In this document: positions 1-5,606 of the stretch, one piece after another
Layout of the letters: every line of letters starts with the position of its first letter
Position numbering within the stretch: position 1 is the stretch's first letter
DNA from: Endomicrobium sp.
GTDB taxonomy: Bacteria; Elusimicrobiota; Endomicrobiia; Endomicrobiales; Endomicrobiaceae
Length of the DNA stretch: 9,865 bases
Direction of reading: 5' to 3'
NCBI GenBank assembly: GCA_031290055.1
Contig: JAITOH010000074.1
Coordinates: 1 to 9,865, forward strand
Made by a program: the position numbers and the translations under genes
Notes under the pieces: generated by a model
What the model was told of the DNA's origin: nothing
What the model saw: the letters and a program-made list of their open reading frames with translations, nothing else
Database searches by the model: none

Positions 1-702
1 AGTTATTCAAGAATAAACACATACTTATTTTGTCCGCATAAGTACAAACTTGTATATTTAGATAATTTTCATATTCCGCTTAATGCTGATATTAGTTTTG
101 GACATATAATCCACAAGACACTCGAGTTATTTCACGGTGGTTATGATTATTCTTATGATAGTTTATTTGAGTGCTACTATAATTCTTGGAAGAATGATGG
201 ATTTATTGATTCACAACAGATATTTGACTATTATATGCGTGGCAAGCAGTTGCTTGAAAACTATTATCATTCTTTTCTTTGTTCAAAAGCGAAAACTTTA
301 TATGTTGAAAGGGCCTTTGATACCAACATAGGGCAATATAGGTTCATGGGTATTATTGACAGAATAGATAAATACCCTGATAACACGTACGAAATTATAG
401 ATTACAAAACACACTTAAAAATATGGAAACAGGAGAAAATAAATAAAGATTTACAGTTGAGTTTTTATGCGTATGCGTGCAAAAATGTTTTTGGGATAAA
501 TCCTGATAAAATTTCAGTTTATTTTTTATCAAAAAATAAAAAAGTTTATACAAAAAGATCTAAAAGCGAAATATTTAAAGCAATAAGTATTGCTGTGAAA
601 ATTGCTGAAAATATAGTGATTGAAAATTTCGATCCAAATGTTTTAAAATGTTGGTCATGTGATTTTAAGCTAAAATGTAAATATTCAGAAAATAGTGTAT
701 GA
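1..702 (+). CDS. PD-(D/E)XK nuclease (RecB/AddB/Cas4-like), 5' end outside the window
   Basis: The frame is open from base 1, so 233 residues of the C-terminal part are visible and the start is missing. It reads as a RecB-type nuclease domain (PDDEXK_1). It opens with SYSRINTYLFCPHKY, the usual first motif of this family, then has FGHIIH with the motif-I histidine at visible residue 38, GIIDRID with D120, and EIIDYKT with D134 and K136 as the D-x-K metal and catalytic pair. Four cysteines, C11 near the start and C217, C220 and C226 near the end (C-x2-C-x5-C), match the 4Fe-4S clamp of AddB and Cas4 nucleases. All catalytic residues are present, so the domain looks functional. Known members degrade or trim DNA ends in recombination and repair. 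It may be a stand-alone nuclease or the C-terminus of a UvrD/AddB-like helicase; the window cannot decide. No cas gene or repeat array lies nearby. It is probably co-transcribed with argB. Confidence 0.85.
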   Translation, partial: SYSRINTYLFCPHKYKLVYLDNFHIPLNADISFGHIIHKTLELFHGGYDYSYDSLFECYYNSWKNDGFIDSQQIFDYYMRGKQLLENYYHSFLCSKAKTLYVERAFDTNIGQYRFMGIIDRIDKYPDNTYEIIDYKTHLKIWKQEKINKDLQLSFYAYACKNVFGINPDKISVYFLSKNKKVYTKRSKSEIFKAISIAVKIAENIVIENFDPNVLKCWSCDFKLKCKYSENSV

Positions 703-705
703 ATT

Positions 706-709
706 GGAG
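706..709 (+). promoter_or_regulatory. Ribosome binding site that fixes the argB start
   Basis: GGAG stands 6 nt before the ATG at 716. A GTG in the same frame at 695 would add seven residues (MYELEKI) and overlap the nuclease stop, but it has no such motif at the right distance. The 716 start also gives the usual N-terminus of the family, with KFGGS beginning at residue 8. Confidence 0.7.
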
Positions 710-715
710 AAAATA

Positions 716-1465
716 ATGAAATCACTAACCGTTGTGAAATTTGGTGGTAGTTTAACTAAAAGTTTACGTATAAAAAATAAATTTTTAAAAGAACTCGCTA
801 AAGTATCACGTACGGAAGATGTTATTTTAGTGCATGGCGGTGGAGCTGAAATAAATGATTTTCTTGAAAAATTTTCAATAATAGGAAGATTTGTAGACGG
901 TTTGAGGTTTACAGATGCAGCCACTCTTAGTATTGTTGAAATGGTTTTAAGTGGTAAAGTGAATAGAGTTTTAACTACAGGTCTTATAAAAAATGGGGCA
1001 AATGCTGTTGGAATATCAGGCAAAGATGGGAAAAGTGTGATATGTAAGCAAATCAAAAAAATTGGCTTGGTTGGGGAACCAGTTAAGGTGAATAAAAAGC
1101 TTATAAAAATTTTAATAGAGGCTGGATTTTTGCCTGTTTTGGCCTCCATTGCCAGTGATGCTAAAGGTAATGTTATGAACATTAATGCTGACACTTTGGC
1201 GTCTTCACTAGCAGTAGCATTTAAAGCAGATAGACTTATATTTCTAACCGATGTAGCTGGAGTTTTTGATAAAAATAAGAAAGTAATTAAGAGTTTGAAT
1301 TTAAAAGATATAGATTTTTTGATAAAAAATCAAATTATAAGTGGAGGAATGATACCAAAAATTAAAGGTTGTATTAATTCTGTTAAAAAAGGTGTGAAAG
1401 AAGTTTGGATAGCTAATGGTATAGATGGTATAAAAAAAATAAAAGGAACAGTAATAAAAGAATGA
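716..1465 (+). CDS. argB: Acetylglutamate kinase
   Basis: A 249-residue cytoplasmic enzyme that phosphorylates N-acetylglutamate with ATP, the second step of ornithine and arginine synthesis. It covers the whole amino acid kinase fold: KFGGS at 8-12 with the phosphate-binding Lys8, VHGGGAEI at 39-46 (glycine-rich substrate loop), FVDGLRFTD at 59-67 with the substrate Arg64, the VMNINADT block at 153-160 with catalytic Asp159, FLTDVAGVFD at 176-185, and SGGMIPKIKG at 209-218 with Lys215. These match Lys8, Asp162 and Lys217 of the E. coli enzyme. The motif has Phe where KYGGS is common. The length matches short forms and lacks the N-terminal helix of arginine-inhibited hexameric enzymes, so I infer it is not feedback-inhibited by arginine. 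It starts 13 nt after the nuclease and overlaps argD by 4 nt. Confidence 0.96.
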   Translation: MKSLTVVKFGGSLTKSLRIKNKFLKELAKVSRTEDVILVHGGGAEINDFLEKFSIIGRFVDGLRFTDAATLSIVEMVLSGKVNRVLTTGLIKNGANAVGISGKDGKSVICKQIKKIGLVGEPVKVNKKLIKILIEAGFLPVLASIASDAKGNVMNINADTLASSLAVAFKADRLIFLTDVAGVFDKNKKVIKSLNLKDIDFLIKNQIISGGMIPKIKGCINSVKKGVKEVWIANGIDGIKKIKGTVIKE

Positions 1466-2658
1466 ATATAAAGCAAATAGAAGATAAATATTTTATGCGT
1501 ACGTATAAGAGAAGCAATTTAGTCGTAAAAAAAGCTAAAAATCAATTTGTATGGGATGAAAATGGCAAGAGGTATCTTGATTTTTCTTCAGGCATAAGTG
1601 TGTGCAATGTAGGCCATTGTAATACAATAGTTATAAAAGCAGCTAAAAAACAATTGAATAATTTTACGCATATTTCAAATCTGTACTATGCCCCATCGCA
1701 GATTAAGTTTGGTGAAGTCCTTGCTAAGAGGACGTTTCCTGGAGCTAAAGTTTTTCTTTCGAATTCTGGAGCAGAGGCAAATGAATGTGCGATAAAACTT
1801 GCAAGGAAATGGGGGTTTTTAAATCCCTCACAAACAGGTAACAGGTATGAAATAATATGTTTTAACAATTCATTTCATGGAAGAACAATAGCAACTCTTT
1901 CTGCTACGGGTCAAAAAAAATTTCATGAGTATTTAGTCCCTTTACAAAAAGAATTTGTTTTTGCAGAATTCGGCAATATTAATTCTGTTAAAAGGTTTAT
2001 TAATGATAAAACAGTTGCTGTAATAATAGAGCCTGTACAAGGTGAAGGTGGGATAGTTCCATCGGATAAAAAATTTTTAAAAGAATTAAGAACAGTTTGT
2101 TGTGAAAATAATCTTCTTCTAATTTTTGATGAAATACAGTGTGGAGTAGGACGTACTGGAAAGTTTTATGCTTTTGAAAATTATGGTGTTGAACCTGACA
2201 TTGTTACTTTAGCAAAATCCATAGCTAATGGATTTCCTTTAGGGGCTACTGTAGCAGGGAAAAAATGTGCTGAAGTTTTTACATACAATGACCATGGATC
2301 AACTTTTGGCGGGAATCCAGTATCATGTGCTGCTGCATCTGCAGTGCTGAAAATTATCAACAAAAAATTTTTAAACAACACTTTAAAAATTGCGAGATAT
2401 TTTCGTGTAAATCTAGAAAATCTAAAAAAAAAATATCCAATTATAAGAGAAGTAAGAGGACTTGGACTCATGCTTGGTATAGATCTTACGGTAAATGGTA
2501 AAGATATAGTAAACTATTGCATGGATAAAAAGTTAATTATAAATTGCACACATGACACAGTATTGAGATTTTTACCGCCGCTTATAATTACGAAAAAAGA
2601 TATAGATTTTTCTATGAAAATTTTGGAGGAAGCGTTAAAATGCCAAACAACAAAATAA
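1462..2658 (+). CDS. argD: Acetylornithine aminotransferase
   Basis: A 398-residue class III PLP-dependent aminotransferase, the family's normal length. ArgD moves an amino group from glutamate to N-acetylglutamate semialdehyde, giving N-acetylornithine; many ArgD enzymes also serve in lysine synthesis. Visible motifs are [15 protein letters not shown] at 101-115 (cofactor phosphate), SFHGRT at 137-142, EPVQGEGG at 190-197, [14 protein letters not shown] at 220-233 with Asp223 for the pyridine nitrogen, [14 protein letters not shown] at 249-262 with Lys252 as the Schiff-base lysine, and STFGGNP at 280-286. The start ATG lies within the argB stop (ATGA). The nearest purine-rich sequence is about 14 nt upstream, so translation is probably coupled to argB. 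Related GabT or ornithine aminotransferases share these motifs, but the arg neighbours support ArgD. Confidence 0.93.
   Translation: MNIKQIEDKYFMRTYKRSNLVVKKAKNQFVWDENGKRYLDFSSGISVCNVGHCNTIVIKAAKKQLNNFTHISNLYYAPSQIKFGEVLAKRTFPGAKVFLSNSGAEANECAIKLARKWGFLNPSQTGNRYEIICFNNSFHGRTIATLSATGQKKFHEYLVPLQKEFVFAEFGNINSVKRFINDKTVAVIIEPVQGEGGIVPSDKKFLKELRTVCCENNLLLIFDEIQCGVGRTGKFYAFENYGVEPDIVTLAKSIANGFPLGATVAGKKCAEVFTYNDHGSTFGGNPVSCAAASAVLKIINKKFLNNTLKIARYFRVNLENLKKKYPIIREVRGLGLMLGIDLTVNGKDIVNYCMDKKLIINCTHDTVLRFLPPLIITKKDIDFSMKILEEALKCQTTK
2625..2630 (+). promoter_or_regulatory. Strong ribosome binding site for argG inside argD
   Basis: GGAGGA is an almost full Shine-Dalgarno match, 9 nt before the ATG at 2640. 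It lies within the last codons of argD and supports the start that overlaps argD by 19 nt. argG can therefore load ribosomes on its own, unlike argD. Confidence 0.75.
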
Positions 2659-3878
2659 GTAGAAGTGAGAGTAAAGATGTTGTTAAAAAAGTAGTGGTGG
2701 CTTATTCAGGAGGCCTTGATACGTCTATAATTCTTTCTTGGGTAAAAGAAAATTATGATTGTGAAGTCATAGCATGTTGTGTTGATGTAGGACAGGGAAA
2801 AGAACTTGAAGGTTTAGATGAAAAAGCAAAAAGTACTGGTGCGTCAAAATCGTACATAGTTGACGCAAAAAAAGAATTTGTTACAGATTATATTTATCCA
2901 GCAGTAAGAGCAAATGCTTTATATGAAGATAAATATTTTTTGGGAACTGCTCTTGCTAGACCAATAATTGCCAGAAAAATTGCAGATATTGTGAGAAAGG
3001 AAAATGCGGATGCAGTTTGTCATGGTGCGACAGGTAAAGGAAACGATCAAGTGCGTTTTGAACTTGCTTTTAAAGCTTTAATTCCAGATATAAAAATTAT
3101 TGCTCCGTGGAGAGAGTGGAAGATAAGATCCAGAGAGGATGCTATTACTTATGCTAACGAAAGAAATATTTCAGTTCCTGTTACCAAAGCAAGACCATAT
3201 TCTTCGGATGCTAATCTTTGGCATATTTCTTATGAGGGTGGCATTTTAGAAGTTCTTGGAAATGAATATGATGAAGCAATGTTTAAAATGACAGTTTCTG
3301 CAGAAAAAGCTCCAGATAAGCCAAGCTATGTTAAAATAGGATTTCAAAGGGGTATTCCTATTTCTGTGAATGATGAACAACTTTTTCCAGTAGAATTGAT
3401 CACAAAGTTGAATGAAGTTGCTGGTGCAAATGGTATAGGAAGGATTGATATGGTAGAAAATCGACTTGTTGGAATGAAGTCTAGGGGAATATATGAATCA
3501 CCTGCAGCTGTGGTTTTGTATGCAGCACACAGAGAACTTGAGTCGATTTCTGTTGATCGTGATACTCTGCACTTTAAACAATTTCTTGGCCAAAAATATG
3601 CAGAAATTGCATATTATGGTTTGTGGTTCACTCCTTTAAGAGAAGCAATTGATGCTTTTATTAATTCGACACAGAAATATGTAACAGGCACTGTTACATT
3701 AAAACTTTATAAAGGTAATGTCATACCTGCTTCAAGACAAGCGAAGTATTCGTTGTATTCAGAAAAACTTGCAACTTTTGAAAAAGATGAAGTTTATAAT
3801 CATAAAGATGCTGAAGGATTTATTAATCTTTGGGGGTTACCTGTGAAGGTCCAGGCTATGATGAGGAAGGATAAATAA
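2640..3878 (+). CDS. argG: Argininosuccinate synthase
   Basis: A 412-residue cytoplasmic enzyme, a normal length for the family, that joins citrulline and aspartate using ATP (to AMP and PPi), the penultimate step of arginine synthesis. The N-type ATP pyrophosphatase P-loop AYSGGLDTS is at 21-29. Other conserved blocks are VDVGQG at 48-53, the [15 protein letters not shown] segment at 127-141 that binds ATP, citrulline and aspartate, [17 protein letters not shown] around 185-201, and GNEYDEA after that. The first dozen residues, rich in Ser and Lys, precede the core strand and look like a small unconserved extension. argD overlaps it by 19 nt. argH, which usually follows, is absent here; the downstream 318 nt show no reading frame resembling a broken argH. 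Confidence 0.96.
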   Translation: MPNNKISRSESKDVVKKVVVAYSGGLDTSIILSWVKENYDCEVIACCVDVGQGKELEGLDEKAKSTGASKSYIVDAKKEFVTDYIYPAVRANALYEDKYFLGTALARPIIARKIADIVRKENADAVCHGATGKGNDQVRFELAFKALIPDIKIIAPWREWKIRSREDAITYANERNISVPVTKARPYSSDANLWHISYEGGILEVLGNEYDEAMFKMTVSAEKAPDKPSYVKIGFQRGIPISVNDEQLFPVELITKLNEVAGANGIGRIDMVENRLVGMKSRGIYESPAAVVLYAAHRELESISVDRDTLHFKQFLGQKYAEIAYYGLWFTPLREAIDAFINSTQKYVTGTVTLKLYKGNVIPASRQAKYSLYSEKLATFEKDEVYNHKDAEGFINLWGLPVKVQAMMRKDK

Positions 3879-3897
3879 GACTTATACCTCACAGGTA
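3838..3897 (+). repeat. Inverted repeat across the argG stop codon
   Basis: TACCTGTGA at 3838-3846 in the end of argG is the exact reverse complement of TCACAGGTA at 3889-3897 just after the stop, with a 42-nt spacer. The right arm can instead fold on itself as TACCT-CAC-AGGTA at 3885-3897. No T-run follows, so it is not a classic intrinsic terminator, although it sits where one would be expected. It could be an RNA-stabilising stem or chance. Confidence 0.35.
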
Positions 3898-3925
3898 GCT
3901 ATAATTAGTTTTAAATGATGGCAAT

Positions 3926-3956
3926 TTGACAAAAGGTACAAGTTTTTGTGTATAAG
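3926..3956 (+). promoter_or_regulatory. Candidate promoter for the purine genes
   Basis: A perfect -35 box TTGACA at 3926-3931 is followed, after a long 19-nt spacer, by TATAAG at 3951-3956 (five of six to TATAAT). The long spacer weakens the call. If used, the purC mRNA would carry a leader of roughly 230 nt. Confidence 0.4.
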
Positions 3957-4155
3957 GATAACTAGGGTTTTGTTTGATTTAGTAAAATGCAGTGATATTG
4001 TCAAATAGGGTAATGAATTAAACGTTGATATTATAAATCTTAAAGTTTTAGGTGCTTTTTGGTTAGTTTTTTGTTGTGTGCATTTTTGGTTGTTCCTAAG
4101 GCATGCTTTGTTATAAGTTCTTACAAAAATGGAAAGTAAATAAGATATTGATGTA

Positions 4156-4178
4156 AGCATTATGAAAAGAAAAATGCT
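4156..4178 (+). other. Small hairpin just before the purC ribosome binding site
   Basis: AGCATT at 4156-4161 and AATGCT at 4173-4178 pair perfectly around an 11-nt A-rich loop. The stem ends 4 nt before the AAAGGAGA motif that serves purC, so it could affect ribosome access. With only six AT-rich pairs it may be fortuitous. Confidence 0.3.
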
Positions 4179-4182
4179 AAGC

Positions 4183-4190
4183 AAAGGAGA
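4183..4190 (+). promoter_or_regulatory. Ribosome binding site deciding the purC GTG start
   Basis: AAAGGAGA, with GGAG ending 7 nt before GTG 4197, is a strong match. No ATG, GTG or TTG occurs upstream in this frame before the stop at 4149-4151, so the GTG is the only start that keeps the family's full N-terminus. Confidence 0.75.
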
Positions 4191-4196
4191 AGTGGA

Positions 4197-5075
4197 GTGA
4201 CTATTCAAGAGTATAGTATAGACCTTCCTCTAGTGTATGACGGTAAAGTTAGGAGTATCTATGATTTAGGAGAAAATTATTTGATTGTAGCTTCTGATAG
4301 AATATCGGCTTTTGATTATATTATTCCAACATTAATTCCAAATAAAGGAAGAGTTCTTCATAAGCTTTCAATGTTTTGGTTTGGATTTGTTCGTAACATA
4401 ATTCCTAATCATGTTGTTGTTGGAGAGTTTGACAAATTCCCTATTGATGTTAAGCGCTATGAATTTTTACGTGACAGATCTATGATAGTAAAAAAAGCAG
4501 AAAGAATTGACATTGAGTGTATAGTTAGAGGATATCTTTCGGGTTCTGGGTGGAAAGAGTACTTGAAATCCCAAACAGTTTGCGGTATTAAATTGCCGAT
4601 AGGTTTTAAAGAATCTGCAAGACTGCCGGAGCCTATATTTACTCCGTCAACAAAAGAAGATTCCGGTAATCATGATGAAAATATTTCTTTTGATGAAACT
4701 GTAAAAAGACTAGGAAGAACTGTAGCTGAAAAATTAAAAAGCATTTCTATAAAACTGTACAAAAAAGTGTGGTGGTACTCTATTTCAAAGGGAATAATAG
4801 TTGCGGACACAAAATTAGAATTTGGTTTTTACAAAGATCAGTTGATTTTAATAGATGAAATTTTTACTCCAGATTCGTCAAGATTTTGGGATATTCATAA
4901 ATATGTAGAAGGTAGATCTCAAGATAGCCTAGACAAACAATATGTAAGAAATTATCTTGAACAAGTAGAATGGGATAAGTCATCATGTGCTCCAAAACTT
5001 CCGAAGGATGTTGTTGAAAAAACTGAGAGTAAATATGTTAGTGTATATGAAAAGTTAACCGGAGAAAAATTTTAA
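4197..5075 (+). CDS. purC: Phosphoribosylaminoimidazole-succinocarboxamide synthase (SAICAR synthetase)
   Basis: A 292-residue cytoplasmic enzyme that joins aspartate to CAIR with ATP to form SAICAR in inosinate synthesis. Conserved blocks are YDGKVRSIYDLG at 14-25 (nucleotide-binding loop), VASDRISAFDYIIP at 31-44, ECIVRGYLSGSGWKEY at 107-122, LPEPIFTPSTKED at 143-155, VADTKLEFGF at 202-211 and LIDEIFTPDSSRFWD at 218-232. It is the longer form near 295 aa; the E. coli type is about 237 aa. The start is GTG. It leads the purine block, 3 nt ahead of purS and after a gap from argG, so it is probably the first gene of its transcript. Nothing appears damaged. Confidence 0.96.
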   Translation: MTIQEYSIDLPLVYDGKVRSIYDLGENYLIVASDRISAFDYIIPTLIPNKGRVLHKLSMFWFGFVRNIIPNHVVVGEFDKFPIDVKRYEFLRDRSMIVKKAERIDIECIVRGYLSGSGWKEYLKSQTVCGIKLPIGFKESARLPEPIFTPSTKEDSGNHDENISFDETVKRLGRTVAEKLKSISIKLYKKVWWYSISKGIIVADTKLEFGFYKDQLILIDEIFTPDSSRFWDIHKYVEGRSQDSLDKQYVRNYLEQVEWDKSSCAPKLPKDVVEKTESKYVSVYEKLTGEKF

Positions 5076-5078
5076 GAT

Positions 5079-5606
5079 ATGTTTAAGATAGAGGTTTTTA
5101 CAAAAGAAAAATTTAAAAATTCAAAAGGAGAGCTTGTTTTGTCCGATATTTTAAGTATTGGTGTAAGAACTATTTTAAAAGTTAGATATTCTCCTTTGTA
5201 CGTTATTGATGGTAATGTAAATTATAGTGAGGTTAGAACTTTAGCTTCCGAATTATTAAGTGATAAAATAACTGAAACTTATGTTTGTAAAAAGTGTATA
5301 GTGGAAGATACTGTTAAGAATTCTAAAAGAGATGTAGTTTTTTTTGATGATGGAGAAATCCCCCCACCTGTAGGAGTTTGTTCTACAATAAAAATTTGGT
5401 ATAAAAAGAATGTTACTGATCCAGTATCTGAAAGTATCTTAAAAGCAATAAAAGATTTAGGGATTGTAAAGGAATTCAAAGTTAAAAGAGTTGGTAAGTA
5501 CTATTTATATGGAAAAATTTCTCGAATAACTTTACATAATATAACGGCCAAATTATTGGTAAATACATTAATTCAAGAGTATATGGTCAATGGAATATAC
5601 AGCTAA
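5079..5606 (+). CDS. purS: FGAM synthase PurS subunit, tandem two-domain form
   Basis: A 175-residue protein, about twice the usual PurS length of roughly 80. The C-terminal half (about 101-170) is the clearer match: STIKIWYKKNVTDPVSESI resembles the PurS opening K-x-x-V-x-DP, then VKRVGKYY and LVNTLIQEY match the vR-V-GK and N-x-x-I-E-x-Y positions. The N-terminal half (about 1-70) has the same layout in weaker form: FKIEVFTKEKFKNSKGE, IGVRTILKVRY, ASELLSDKITETY. A linker with Cys-x-x-Cys (CKKC) and EIPPPVG joins them. PurS bridges PurL and PurQ and helps pass ammonia; in long-form PurL the N-terminal domain is equivalent to a PurS dimer, which this protein appears to supply in one chain. 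It follows purC by 3 nt, with GGAG 14 nt upstream, and overlaps purL by 17 nt out of frame. Confidence 0.82.
   Translation: MFKIEVFTKEKFKNSKGELVLSDILSIGVRTILKVRYSPLYVIDGNVNYSEVRTLASELLSDKITETYVCKKCIVEDTVKNSKRDVVFFDDGEIPPPVGVCSTIKIWYKKNVTDPVSESILKAIKDLGIVKEFKVKRVGKYYLYGKISRITLHNITAKLLVNTLIQEYMVNGIYS

Larger units (their letters stand above)
3879..4196. other. Noncoding gap between the arg and pur genes
   Basis: 318 nt with no gene I can support on either strand. The + strand is strongly T- and G-rich: in 4021-4080 I count 31 T, 13 A, 13 G and 3 C. It holds the right arm of the inverted repeat at the argG stop, a candidate promoter, a 6-bp hairpin and the purC ribosome binding site. I see no purine riboswitch core and no tRNA. 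The stretch from about 3960 to 4150 has nothing I recognise and could be a 5' leader or decayed DNA. Confidence 0.6.

Noticed and set aside
137..331. 64-codon forward frame over the nuclease
   Set aside because: It overlaps the nuclease frame, which carries the catalytic motifs; the hydrophobic translation is a by-product of another frame.
235..702. A short 155-aa protein starting at ATG 235, implying a truncated or broken nuclease
   Set aside because: The same frame is open from base 1 and carries the N-terminal motifs SYSRINTYLFCPHKY and FGHIIH, so the gene is continuous and only cut by the window edge.
1..702. CRISPR Cas4
   Set aside because: The cysteine and nuclease motifs fit Cas4, but also AddB and helicase-linked nucleases, and there is no repeat array or other cas gene in the window.
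695..715. GTG 695 as the argB start
   Set aside because: It lacks a ribosome binding site at the right spacing and adds a non-conserved leader; ATG 716 has GGAG 6 nt upstream.
685..1194. 169-codon reverse-strand open frame over argB
   Set aside because: It is antisense to a certain argB and its sequence has no family features; it follows from argB codon usage.
3879..4196. Purine riboswitch or PurR-type operator before purC
   Set aside because: I could not find the conserved riboswitch core or a convincing symmetric operator; the only symmetric element is a six-pair hairpin.
3882..4208. 108-codon reverse-strand open frame between argG and purC
   Set aside because: It covers a T/G-rich stretch that is free of stops on the other strand by composition, has low-complexity Ser/Leu/Ile content, no recognisable motif, and starts inside purC.
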